From Phellopilus nigrolimitatus (Eukaryota > Basidiomycota > Agaricomycetes > Hymenochaetales > Hymenochaetaceae): a stretch of 64,000 bases of DNA. The notes beneath the pieces are model-generated. The model did not search any database. It was given only the letters and a program-made list of their open reading frames with translations, and was not told where the DNA came from. The position numbers and the translations under genes are program-made. Shown one piece after another: positions 44,250-55,373 of this stretch. Location of the stretch: positions 186,001-250,000 of the forward strand of contig JAJOHG010000008.1 in the NCBI GenBank assembly GCA_021029095.1, written 5' to 3'. Position 1 is the first letter of the stretch. Every line of letters starts with the position of its first letter.

Positions 44250-45725
44250 ATGAAAGGAATCCGAGTTGATAAATCAAACTTGATAGATGTAGAGATAGGA
44301 AAACTACGATGAGACGAGTCACAAAGAGGGCATAAAATTTGATCGCGAAACTAAAAGCACATGGCCAGTGTCGAGTCGTTCATCCCCTTGTGCTCGTACG
44401 CCGCACGCCCGCCCGCGTTCCCGTCCTCGGCCTGGATGATTCCGGCTCTTGCTGTGCTTCTGCCGGAGTATTCGTCCTCGCCTTCTTCCTCGCCTGAGGA
44501 GCAGGCTCTTTACCCTTCCTCTTTCGTGCAAGGGGCATTTCATGATCTTCATCTTCCTCTGACCCGTCGGACCTGCGATGATCGTTGTCGCCATCGTCAT
44601 TGTCGTCATTGTCGTCATTGTCGTCATTGTCGTTGTCACTGTCGCTGTCGTCGTCGTGTCCATTCGTATTGTCGTAGGCCGATGCATTGATATCAGACAC
44701 GCCGATGAAGTATGCGAACTGGCTTCGCAATTTTTCCAAAGTTTCGTCTGGATCGAATCGTTGTCCGTAGAGATTAAGCATTTGAATGAGTTGGTGTCCT
44801 GATTATGGAATGAAATCAGAATGCACGACCACAGGGGAGGAAATGAAAGAAAAACATACTTTTTAAATAATGAAAGTCATCGTACACGCGAGGGAATGGG
44901 CTGTTATTTGGCAATTGCTTGCGCGCACCACTCGCGTCGAAGATGGGAAGGACTATAAACCTTCCCGTAAGGCCTTGAAGCGAATTGTGTCGGCGAATTG
45001 GAGCATAGACTTGCCTATAAACAAGGTGTCAGCGAGGATCGTGGCCTTGGATAAATAGGTTACGCACTCCTGAGTTATTGTTTGTAATTGATTCCTGATT
45101 CCATTCAGGCCTGTCTCGTGCCTTGCCTGTCCCTTCCTGAGGTCTTCGAGTCTTTTCTCGTGCCTTGCCTGTCCCTTTTTGAGCGATTTTTCCAGGGTTT
45201 CAAGCTTTTGCATGATGCTCGTCAAAACATTGGGGTTATTGACCGATGGTAGGTTCTGGAAGCGAGGTAGTTGGACGGCGAGATCGTCAAACGGTTTGAA
45301 CAGGGCGTCGATATTTTCGCCAATGCAGGTGCGCAAAGCATTGGACGCCGCCACGCCATTGGCGAGTGTTTCAGCGTCGAATGCAGGCAAAGGCCCAGCG
45401 ATATGGAAGTTCGCGGGTGTCAATTCCGCATCAACGTCAGTGCCAGACGGGGAGACCCCAGATTCAACGTCGTCGTCGGGATCCGAGGAAAGAGAAGACA
45501 GGGCGGAGGAGGACATGAGAGATGGGGCTTTCAGTGAGTGGGTAGCAAGTGAGGAGGGGGAAGGTACGCACGGTAGGTGTCTTTTTATACTGTCGTGGTT
45601 CCACAGGGCTGACAGGTTCCACAGGGCTGACAGGGCTGACAGTTTCTATCGGGGTGACTGGTGGCTGGATTTGTAAACAGGACATGGTTGTTGCTGTTCT
45701 GACTCTGAAGTTTTGGCTTTGAGTG
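44250..45725 (-). repeat. Right arm of inner inverted repeat (arm B')
   Basis: Reverse complement of about 36340-37770. It carries NPFP/FIG member 4, and differs by substitutions, a reshuffled coiled-coil repeat and a longer Asp/Asn codon repeat. Edges approximate. Confidence 0.8.
44380..45516 (-). CDS. NPFP/FIG family protein, member 4 (mirror of member 2)
   Basis: Exons 45068-45516, 44860-45014 and 44380-44798 (1023 nt, 340 aa), with the same phases and the same exon 1 and exon 2 lengths as member 2. Starts MSSSALSSLSSDPDDDVESG and keeps FHIAGPLPAFDAETLANGVA. The coiled-coil segment is rearranged (KKGQARHEKRLEDLRKGQAR versus RKGQARHEKRLEGVRKEHET in member 2), with equal total length. Exon 3 has an expanded Asp/Asn tract from a roughly 9-nt repeat near 44601-44640, and the identical basic tail ending RRTSTRG. 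The TATA box (TATAAAA on the minus strand) is at 45583-45589. No disabling change was found. Confidence 0.75.
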
Positions 45726-45984
45726 AATCGAAAGTGGCAACAAACGAGCGAGCGGTCGGCAGAAGATGGATGTACGAGCTTAGAAAACAGTGGCTCAAGC
45801 ATCTAAATCGGGCGACACTTTGTTGATGCGATGCACATGGTCTGCTTGTGGCCATCCCCACACGCGTCTGGATCATGGGACCCAGAAGAGAGTACGGCAC
45901 AAGAGGCCTCGAATTCCATAGAAGGTTAGCAAAGAAGTCATAATCCAGAAACGGCATTGAGAGCTGCTGCGGCCTGACTATGAA
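45726..45984. other. Short junction between arms B' and A'
   Basis: About 260 nt that separate the two right-hand arms. Only fragments of U-like sequence (cgggcgac, acgcgtctgg) remain. No gene. Confidence 0.4.
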
Positions 45985-46169
45985 CTTTCAACACTGTCCA
46001 GTACATGTAAAATACGGGTTGCTTGAGCAGTGAACACTGATTTGGAATGAGAGGAACTGAGAGTTGATCAACCAAGCTTGATACATGTACACATTGCAAT
46101 GGGACAAGTCGCACAAAGGGCAGAAACCTTGATAGTAAAACTAGGAATACATGGGCACCGTCAAGTCAT

Positions 46170-47645
46170 TCACGCGTTCGTGCGCATAGCCTGCCGCGTC
46201 GCCCTCTTAGGCCTGGATGTTTCCGGCGCATTCTGAGGCACCTCTTGCTGCGCAGTGGCCTGGGTCGTCGTCTTCGATGTCTTCTTACCTGTCTTCTTCG
46301 TCGTTGCCGTCGGCGTCGCCTTCTTTCCCGCCTGAGCGGTAGGGGGCTGTTGACGCTTCCTCTTCCTTGCAGAGGGATTCTGACTCTCTTCCTCCTCCTC
46401 TGATGCGCTCTGCCGATCCCGACGCCTATCCCCACTAGTTTGTGACTCGTCGGATCTGTGGTCATCGCTGTCGTTATCGCTTTGTCCGCCACCGCGTCCT
46501 CTGTCGCGAGGTCCATCATGGCGGCTGTTTCTGTGCACGTCGTTAAAGGGATGTCCTCCTCTTCCTCCTCCACCACCACCACCAGGAGGGCCTCTTCCGT
46601 CTGGCCCACCACCGCCACTACCGTTATTTCTTCCCCCGCCAGCTCCGCCGCCTCCATCACTGCTATCGTGAGCATCGTCGCCAACCATGTCGGCATCTTC
46701 GTAGCCAGTTACGCCAATGAAGCGTGCGAATTGATTTCGCAGACTAGAAGTGGAGCTGTTTGGGTCTACAAAGCAATTGTAGAACTCTAGCCATTCGACA
46801 ATTTTTGCACCTAATTAATGATAGCCAAAACCAACAAGGGTTTCAGTACACTGTACAAGATCATACTCAGGACTTAACGCACGGCTCAGACGCCCTAATT
46901 TGAAGGGCGAAGTAGGGAAGGGGTTGTTCCTCGGCCACGGCTTCGCCGACCCATCCTCATTTTTGGGAGGCGGGAGGCACAGATATCCCTTCTTCGACGT
47001 ATTGTTTTGTAGTCGATACGAAGTGTAAGATTGCCTGGAGTTGACCTGTCAGCGACGTCATTGCAATTACAGAAATTAAAGGACTGACTCTGTTGTCAAC
47101 GTCTTCAGGCTGGCTTTGTTATCTCCTAGCTCATTCGTCGTCTCTTTTTGTGCCGTTTCGAGACCGCCGACCTTATCCGTAAGAGTATCGACACTCTTAT
47201 CAAGTTTTTCCAGCTGAGCCAAAATTTCCTTAAAGATAATCTGATCATTCCGCATATTCTGAACGGCCCTGTTCTGCATAAAAGCGATTTGTTGTTGAAT
47301 AGTGGCGCCGGTCTGTTGCATAGAGCTTGAAAAATCGCGTATAGAATTTTGCCGAAGTTGAAGAGATGCATTCAGATTACCAAGATCCGGAGGGGCTGCA
47401 TTTACATTTGCAGCGGGTAAGTCCAGAACCCCTCCGTTTCCGGGGGCATTATTAGTGCCGTCGCGATTAGCGGGAGGTCCGTTTTGACTGTCGGTTTGTA
47501 GCAGTCTAACACCAGTGTCGTTGGGATTGACAGGGGTATTGTTTTGACCGCCCAGTCGTTGTTGCAGGTTACCCCCAGGAGGATCGTTTTGACCGCCCGG
47601 ATGTTGCGCGTTCCCATCAGTGCTGATGTCAATGTTGTTGTCCAT
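46170..47645 (-). CDS. NPFP/FIG family protein, member 5 (mirror of member 1)
   Basis: Exons 47089-47645, 46883-47034 and 46170-46810 (1350 nt, 449 aa), phases as in member 1 and exon 2 also 152 nt. Starts MDNNIDISTDGNAQHPGGQN. Exon 1 is 153 nt shorter than in member 1: the block with repeated RFAEMDKVM/RFAKSEKAM heptads is missing, and the Asn/Pro-rich repeats differ (LLQTDSQNGPPANRDGTNNA). Exon 2 keeps YLCLPPPKNEDG...KPWPRNNPFP, and exon 3 keeps SAKIVEWLEFYN-type text and LRNQFARFIG. The Gly-rich, acidic and basic tail ends MRTNA. No disabling change was noticed. The TATA box is at 47744-47750 (minus strand). The function is as obscure as for member 1. Confidence 0.72.
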
Positions 47646-48660
47646 CGATATGCCAAAGTATGTTCAGAGTGAAGATAGAGTGAGGAGAAGTGTCAGTGAG
47701 CGCGAAGAGGAATGAAGGGAAGGAAAGCCACGTACGGCAGGCTTTTTATACGGCACGGGGAGCTGTGGCTTGCTTTTGTAACACGCAGAAGCCATGAGGC
47801 TGTGAGATCCGACAGAAGCCATTTCTGATTCGAGGGTTGGAGAGCGAATATGAGTCGACGGCGGAAGTAAGAGTCAAGATGCAAAGGGCCTGAGTGAGTC
47901 CAAGTTGAACATACGAACAAAGGCTTCCAAATCGGGCGACGCGTCTGTTGGGAACGTGATTCAGCCACACGCGTCGCCACGTGTTGCCGCCACTTGACCC
48001 AGCTATCGACACTGAAGGTGAATCAGACGACATCCCGTCCGAGTGCGTTCGCCTGACAATATTATAACAGAGATGCTGTAGCTCATATGGTTGTAGACAT
48101 ATTCTTTCTCTGCGCCTACAGATCTGAATCCGTGGACTCTGCCAACTCGAGGAGAGAATGAATTTCTTGCGAAAACAATACGACTCGAAAAGGTTAGATA
48201 CGTTACAGCCACTGAGCTGCTTAGATGTTTAACGATGGATCGGGCTGTGAGAAGCACACAGGGCCCTCGCACTGTGGTTCTAGAGTAGTGACGAGGCCAC
48301 AGATTGCACCGCAACAAGCCACAAAGGCAAAAAGAGAAGCTCTAAATCGACACGAAGCCTCGGATTCTCAAAATTCGGCTATGGAAATTACAAAGGAGAA
48401 ATAGGGGTGCATAGCCGGCCCGAAATTTTCGAAACCAGAAAATTCGAAGCCACCTTTGTGTGAGCGCTTAGCCACGACGTGGACAGCTCCCCAATACGAG
48501 GTTGAACGGGTGAATGATAGGCCGTTGTGAGATGTGCCAAAGTAATCCCACAGGAGCGAGCCCTCTGCTGGCTGGATCTGACGGAGGGGAACGATCAGGA
48601 GGGCCCTGGAATAAAGAAGTTATGGAATTGTCAGGAGGTTCATGAAGAAAGCATAGCCAC
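47646..48660 (-). repeat. U repeat, third copy
   Basis: Inverted copy of 30530-31564 within arm A', including the TATAAAA at 47744-47750 and the GGGCCCTCC landmark near 48602. Confidence 0.8.
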
Positions 48661-49231
48661 GTAAAGGTCTCGAAATGGGATGAGCCAGAGAAAAGTGGCC
48701 GTACTCACCCCCTGTATCGAGGGAAAGTCAGTCATTTTTAGCGCAAATGAGGACTCCGAGTCGACCTCAGGAAATCCAAACTATTACTGGACTTGTGGTA
48801 TTTCTACAGGCATGACATGTGTTTGATTATTGAGAATCCATCAACCATGCTACTTATCGAGGAACTAAGTCACTTTCCACGTTCCGAGTATGTCATCGTG
48901 CTTCTCAAGCAAGGAGCCTTGAGCCATGTAGTGGATTTGGCGCTCTCTCTTTTTTGTTTGAGAAGTTTCGGCGCCGTTTCGAGTCGAGCTTGTGAGAATC
49001 GTGATTTGGGTAGATGAAGTTTGTCTCCTCAAATTAGCTCTGAGTACCGGGGATAACTGGACACGATTCAAGCAAGTAACTTCTGAAAGTGGTTGTCAAC
49101 GTTCAAAGCAAGAAAAGAGGCGTTGATGACGCGGAACGCTTCGCGTAGCGTGACTCGCGTCACACAACGTGACACCATCTCGCTGCTTTCTGTTCCTTTC
49201 TTGTCGACACGACGTCAAATGAAACGCAGGA
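48661..49231. other. 5' flank of right NTase-like gene
   Basis: Mirror of 29991-30529. Promoter region of the NTase-like gene. Nothing else seen. Confidence 0.5.
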
Positions 49232-50754
49232 ATGAGTCTCTCTCCCATGCTCACCGAGTTCCTCAACAGAGACTGCTGCTACGACTCTCTGTTTGACCGC
49301 TGCTCTCCGGCGACTCTTTTTCGATTCGGTCGTACTTGCCAACTTGCCCGGCGCGCGTTGAAAGACTACAGCAGGCGCGCGTATAACATCAACAAACATT
49401 TATCTCGTTTCTTCACCGAACCCTTGGAATTTCGCGTTCTTCAGGCTCAAACAAATGCAGTCGTATCGGGTTCGACTGCGCTGCAGTTCATGGACCGCAC
49501 CTTGTACGAGGAATCGGATTTGGACCTCTATGTCACTTGCCCATATGCAGCACAGGTCTGTGATTGGGTGATCGCATACGGCGGAAAAGGCTATGTTTTT
49601 GATCTATCGAAAAGTATATTCAAGTCATACGAAAAGGCTATGAAGTCGCTCGATGGCTATTATTCCAACGGTCTTGCTGCTGAGGATGGCGCTATTGATA
49701 ATGAAGCGTCTGATTGGGATTCTTACCGCTGGAACCGTGTGACTCGAGTATTCAATTTCAAATCCACAGTACCAAGTGAAACAAATGTGCTGAAGATACA
49801 GGTGATCGTCACGAGGAGCTCACCGATGGATTGCATGTTAGGCTTTCACTCAAGTAAGTTTACATTACAACGAAAGTTTCTTTCCGCCTTTGAGTTATTT
49901 TTGTATTCCCACTACCAGCGGTTGTAATGAACGCTATTACGTACCGCGCCGCGTACGCTTTGTATCCGAAAGGATCGTTCGAGGAACACCGTGCACTCGT
50001 CTGCGACACGAAAGAAGTTAGGCACGAGCAGGCGATCGAAAAGTACAAAAGACGTGGATGGGACATACAGACAGTTATCTCAGAAGACGAGCAATCAGAC
50101 CTGCTGTCGGCGTTTCGCTTCGAAAATCGCTGGGTCGCCGATGAAAAAACCTGGGTCATACCCTTCGATATCGACGGCATTTCAGAAAAAATTAAATGCC
50201 AAAGTGACGGGGAACACGCCAGAACGCTCGCCAGGGCTCTGCCCCTCTCTATCGATCCATTCTCCCTAAACAGCTTCAGCTTGTTCAAAGCGCCGGAAAA
50301 CGCACTGGTGGAAATGAAATTCACCCTTCTCAAGCCTGATTTCTTTGAGCATCGCTATACCGCATGTCTGGACTTCTCGCTCAAGATGAGCTTCATGTTC
50401 CATATGATACAGTGCATGAGAAGCAACCCAGATATCGCTGTGTTCCCGGAATCGCGAAAGTATGTAGCTTCTTTCGATACTATGAGCTAGATGGATATTG
50501 ATGCAACAGACTGTTTCAGATGCGACCTAGCCATGGCGTCATGGAAAAGCATTTGTATGCGGAACTGTACGTGCAATATGTGCGGCGACGAAGGTAAGGA
50601 TCTCTCGATCTATGTCTCCAAGTAGTTAATGCAATGCCGATAATATTTCACAGACGAGAGGAGCGGACACGCGCGGCTATCGTCATGCCCCGCTTTCTCT
50701 GCACTGTTCAATCTACCAGGGAATTTGGCTTCCAGTCTGTTCTTAGAGAACTGA
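49232..50754 (+). CDS. F-box-like / nucleotidyltransferase-like / Cys-rich protein, right copy
   Basis: Exons 49232-49853, 49919-50459, 50520-50593 and 50654-50754 (1338 nt, 445 aa), identical in length exon by exon to the left copy. The first ~125 residues match the left copy. Residues ~129-186 differ at many positions (for example SIFKSYEKAMKSLDGYYSNG versus SKLKSYEKAMESLDDYYSKG). The rest of exon 2 is again nearly identical (AISEDE/VISEDE is one of few changes). Domain layout: F-box-like N-terminus, GSTALQF..SDLDLYV nucleotidyltransferase-type motif, Cys cluster C389-C409, FNLPGNLASSLF end. The 3' two exons were chosen because the GTATGT donor at 50460 and TTTCAG acceptor keep the frame and exclude an earlier in-frame TAG at 50488. 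Confidence 0.75.
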
Positions 50755-51164
50755 AATACCAATTTCTCAACTAGGCCTCCCGTGTGCGGATCGTGCATGA
50801 GTTTCGTGAATCCTCCTGCATCAATGTTGTGTCTTCTTCCTTTCTTGATCTTGCACTTTGCAATTAAAACTGATAAACACAATCATCTTTCACGTGTAAG
50901 TCTCCTGGGCTTACCCATACATTATTGATATGCAGTATGATGCGCAGAGACTTGAAATTATCGAGTGTAAGAGTCAAGGAACCAACAATAGACGGAAAAC
51001 ATATACTTGCGGCAACGGATTGGCATACGTAAGTGGAATCGTCGGCTAATCGTCGGCGACGTCAAAATCTGGACTCTTCCTAAGTTTGAGTCATCAATAT
51101 ATATCTTCAGTCAGCACCTCCGACTCCCTTCTGGGAAGCGCGAACGATCTACGATGATAACAAG
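50755..51164. promoter_or_regulatory. Permease C 5' region, longer version
   Basis: Contains about 80 bp absent from the permease B promoter (between caatta at 50861-50866 and the gtgtaagagtcaa that starts at 50965), including TGATAA (GATA-factor core) and CACGTG. Both strings are typical regulatory cores in fungal nitrogen or phosphate control, but their function here is inference. Confidence 0.5.
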
Positions 51165-53295
51165 ATGACCTCCGACTACGAGAAACGCCAAGTAGCACAA
51201 GCTGATCAGATCTGTATCGACGAGCAGGACGCTTTGTATAATGCTCAACAGATTGGAGATGGCGGGAAACTGGGACTGCGCAAGTTGACACTCAAGCTTT
51301 TGACCTGGGGAGTGGAGACAAGAGGTGATCTGATAACGTATCGCATGATATGAGCCGCTATGAAACTTCGTATGGCAGGAATCTACCCTGTTCCGAGAGA
51401 ACAACGGACGGACCAGCATTTCCACAAAATATTCTTCATCTGGTTTTCGCTAGACTTCGATATCCTCTCGTGAGTGGGCCTTCTTCGAAGCCAGAAGGCT
51501 TCGGCGACTCTGAACACCTCAGCAGGTTTTCTTCCGGCACCATCGGTCCACTGGTTTACGGGCTTAGTCTACGTGACAGCTGTTTGGTTATCTTGTTTTT
51601 CAATATATTATGCTGCACGCCCCCTGCATATTTGTGAGTCCTCCTTTACCCCAAAATTTCCCTTTATTTAGTCATGATCTTAGGTCAACATGGGGCCCTA
51701 AACTCGGCCTGAGGCAGATGTGTCAGGCGCGCTACAGCTTCGGGTACGTGCTCTGTTTATTCCCATTACCTGCGCCGCTCATTCCTTTAGATATTACGGG
51801 GCAATTATTCCGAGCATATTGAATTTGATGACGATGACCGGATTCATGATTTTGAATTGTATATTAGGCGGACAGACGCTTGCGGCTGTCTCTGATGGAC
51901 ACTTGGATTGGACGTAAGTTTACTACAACCTCTACCGGTACTGAAACTGAACGGGATTGACAGTGTAGGAATTGTAATCATAGGTGTCTTTTCATTACTG
52001 GTGTGTTAACACCACTCGAACTCTTTTTTCCATGGACTTATCCTGGCTTAGGTCTCGTTTTGCGGATTGAAAGTCATCTACTGGCGAGCTCATATGGATT
52101 CCCTTTGGTTTAATTCCACTCATTGTTTCTCCTATGCAGGTATGAGCGCTTGTGTTGGATCCCCGTCCTCGTGGTGTATGTCGTTCTGCTCGGCTTTGGC
52201 GGCAAGCATCTCTCTAACCCACCTCCGGCGGTGCCAGCAACGGTCGCCACAGTCCTGTCGTTCGCATCCGTCATCGCTGGGTTCGTCATAACGTGCGGAC
52301 CAATGGCTTCTGATTTTACGACATACTTAGATGCGCGCGTATCGAGGTCAGTCAGCGCATACTTTGACGAGGACTGACCTACAATGATATTACGGTAGCT
52401 GGAAGATATTCACGTATGCTTATCTCGGGTTCTTCATACCTATTGTATGTCTCTCTTCCCTTTTCTCTTAGCTCTTTCCTCTAACCTGAAATTGCAGGTA
52501 TCCCTCCAATGTCTTGGTGCTGCCGTCGCCGTCGCAATCCCTTTGGTCCCCGCGTGGAATGCCGCCTACGCAGAAGAGTCTATTGGCGAACTCTTCGTCG
52601 CCATCCTCGCACCTGCTGGCGGCTTCGGAAAGTTTCTCGTTGTGCTCATCAGCTTGAACGTGACGGCGAACATCGCGCCGACAATGTACTCTTTCGGAAT
52701 GAGCTTCCAGGTGTTCATACCGTTTTGTGTGCACCTCCCGCGATACGTATTCTCCGTATTCGCTGCTGCTGTGTACGTTTTCTCAGGACTGGCATGCGGT
52801 CCGGATACTGAATTTTGACTCACCCTCAGGACCGTTCCGCTAGCAATTGTTGGAGCGCACCGCTTCTATTCAACGCTGACCAACTTCCTCGGGCTGATCG
52901 GCTACTGGGCCTCCTGCTTCACTGCCGTCGTTCTCATGGAGCACTTCGTGTTCCGCGCACACGCGCGTGCGCTCGTCGCGGCACGCTCCTCGGGATCTTA
53001 CTCGGGAAAAACTGCAAATTCTCCGGTCTCTCCGGAGTCGTACTCTCTGGATGCGTTCGCAAACTACGATCTTGCGATGTGGAACGTGCCGAGCGCCCTG
53101 CCGCCAGGCTTCGCCGCGATCACGGCGAGTGCGTTGAGCTTCGCGCTCGTCATTCCTTGCATGGACCAGGTGTGGTTCGTCGGCCCTATTGCGCGCTCGA
53201 CAGGCGACATCGGATTTGAGGTCGCGTTCGTCGTGACTGCACTTCTGTACGTTCCATTGCGCTACGCGGAGGTGCGATGCAAGGGGCGATTGTGA
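51165..53295 (+). CDS. Purine-cytosine permease (FCY2-type), paralogue C
   Basis: Mirror copy of permease B. The start at 51165 gives MTSDYEKRQVAQADQICIDE and is the first ATG not followed by an immediate stop. It has the same short introns and helices as B (QARYSFGYYGAIIPSILNLM, allowing for the intron; LNCILGGQTLAAVSDGHLDW; FVITCGPMASDFTTYLDARV; VWFVGPIARSTGDIGFEVAF), ending YAEVRCKGRL. No frameshift was noticed. Likely imports purines or cytosine across the plasma membrane. Confidence 0.87.
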
Positions 53296-53971
53296 GGAGA
53301 CTTCTGCAGTTCGATCTAGCGATTGAGAAAGATCATAGTAATGCTAAGCTCTTTCCCCTGACAAGCCCTGGTATTATGTTTCACTATACCAATCACGCCC
53401 AGTAGCCACGGCTCGTTCTGTCAAAATTGACGATCTGATTTTTGTTGCTTCATTATGTACCTTCAAACTATTTGTATAGGGAAACAGCTCACAAGATATT
53501 TATTTTCCACCATTAAGTGAGTTTTCTAGCAATAGAGTGCCTTTGACTTAAATGAGCTTGACCTTTGCTCATCTACCCTATCAAGCTTTACAACTGACTT
53601 ATTTTGGCTCTGACATATATCTGTACAACCGATTCCGTCTAGGAAGCTTCAATCTCCCTACCTTTCTTGGGCCATTCATGGTACATGAATGACGTCATGC
53701 TTTGTCGTGGTCACAGAAGTCATAGATGATAGGACATCAGCTATGGATTAGTGCTCAAATTATTCTCTGATGAGGACTGAACGTGAACTTCAACACTGTC
53801 CAATACATGTAGAATGATGATTGCTTGAACAGCGAACACTGATTTGGAATGAGACGAACTGAAAGTTGATCAATCAAGCTTGATATATGTACACATTGCA
53901 ATGAGACAAGTCGCTCAAAGGGCAGAAAGCTTGATAGTAGAACTAGAAATACATGGACACCGTCTAGTCGT
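53296..53971. other. 3' flank of permease C, then D repeat of member 6
   Basis: To 53776 this is the mirror of 25547-26027. From 53777 it is the D-type 3' flank of the next family member (TATATGTACACATTGCAATG). No gene seen in between. Confidence 0.55.
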
Positions 53972-55373
53972 TCACGCGTTCGTGCCCGTACGCCGCACGC
54001 TCTGCCGCGCTCCTGCCCTCGGCCTAGATGGCCCCGGCTCACGCTCAGGCACCTCTTGCTGCGCTTCTGCCGCCGCCGCCGTCCTCGACTTCTTCCTCGA
54101 CTGAGCAGCAGGCTGTCTACCCTTCCTCTTTCGTGCAAGGGTTAATTCATCATCTTCATTTTCCTCTGACGCGCTCTGCCTATCCCGACGCCCACCGCCA
54201 TAGCCACTAGCACCCCTGCCCCCGTCGCCATTGACAAAAATAGAATCTTCAGTTAAGCCAATGAAGCGCGCGAATTTGCTGCGCAGCTGCGGCGCGGAGC
54301 TATCCCGATCAACAAACTGATTGTAGAACTGGAGCCATTCGACAACATCCGCATCTAATAAACGATAGAAAAACCAGAGAGAAAGATGTCATTACTTTAC
54401 GAGAAGAAGTATACAGAGTCTAACGCACGAGTTAAATCCGCAAATCCGAGTAAAGAAGTTGGGAATGGGTTGTTCTCGGGCCATGGCTTGTCTGATCCGT
54501 CCGCATCTTTAGGTGGCGGGAGGCGGATAAATTCTTGTACCCTCTTGGAGTTGTGAAGTCGAGGTATAGTGTAAGATTGTCTGGAGATGAACTGTTAACA
54601 ATGTTATGAGAAAAAACAAGCGAGAGACAAACTCCAATGATAGTGCTTTCAATTCAGTTGTTGTGCTTTTCTGTCCCTCTTTGAGACCATTGACATCCGT
54701 CTTGAGACCGTTGACATCTGTCTTGAGACCATTGACGTCCGTCTTGAGACCATTGACGTCCGCCTTGAGACCATTGACATCCGTCTTGAGGCCATCGACC
54801 GTCCCTGTGAGACCTTTGACGTCGGTCTTGAGATCTTTTGAGGTCGGAATCGAGACCATCGATTTTCTCGTTCATTCTTTTCATCTCAGCCAAAATTTGG
54901 TGAAAAGCAGTCTGATCTTTCTGCATATTCTGAATGGCGGCCATGTTCTTAATAAGTGGAATTTGTTGTTGAATAGTGGCATCGGCCTGTTGCATAGAGT
55001 TTGCAAAATCGCGCATGGCGTTTTGTCGAAGTTGAATAGACGCATTCAAAAGGTCAAAATTCGGAGGGGTTGCATTAGCAGCATCAACGAGCAATTCCGG
55101 AATTGGCATGCCTGGGGCACCACCAGCGCCGCCGGAATTGGCAGGAGGATTATTTTGACCGTCCAGTTGTTGTGGATGTCCAACACCGCCGTTGGGATTA
55201 AGCGGGGGGTTGTGTTGTCCGTCAGGAGGTTGTGTATTACCATCAACGTCATCAGTGTTGGTGGGAGGATTGGTTTGACCGCCCAGTTGTTGCAAGTTAA
55301 CCCGAGCGGGATCGGGAGGAGGATCGTTTTGACCGCCCAGATGTTGTATGTCGCCATCAGTATTGTCGTCCAT
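53972..55373 (-). pseudogene. NPFP/FIG family, member 6, single-base frameshift
   Basis: Exons 54633-55373, 54429-54580 (again 152 nt) and 53972-54354 total 1276 nt, one more than a multiple of three. Exon 1 starts MDDNTDGDIQHLGGQNDPPP and reads well to KIDGL. There the coding frame shifts at an AAAA run near 54843, after which the expected heptads (GLKTDVN repeats) continue in another frame to the exon end. Exon 2 has IRLPPPKDADGSDKPWPENN then PFP. Exon 3 has HADVVEWLQFYNQFVDRDSS then LRSKFARFIG and a basic tail ending RRTGTNA, all intact. It is either a recent pseudogene or a sequencing error in a homopolymer. TATA box at 55473-55479. Confidence 0.7.
54677..54800. repeat. 21-bp minisatellite encoding heptads (member 6)
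   Basis: Tandem copies of a 21-nt unit (GAGACCATTGACATCCGTCTT and variants). On the minus strand each encodes one GLKTDVN heptad. At least five units. A shorter array of the same unit is in member 7 at about 58883-58960. Confidence 0.85.

Larger units (their letters stand above)
45985..53776 (-). repeat. Right arm of giant inverted repeat (arm A')
   Basis: Reverse complement of 25547-33350. The outer edge is sharp at 53776. Contains NPFP/FIG member 5, the right F-box/NTase-like gene and permease C, in mirror order to the left arm. Confidence 0.9.

Noticed and set aside
50491..50628. Separate 44-codon Cys-rich mini-gene after the NTase-like gene
   Set aside because: Better explained as the third exon of the NTase-like gene: the GTATGT donor, TTTCAG acceptor and total length (1338 nt) all fit, in both copies.
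54594..54820. Direct repeats resembling a CRISPR array
   Set aside because: Contiguous 21-bp units without spacers, encoding heptads in a eukaryotic gene.
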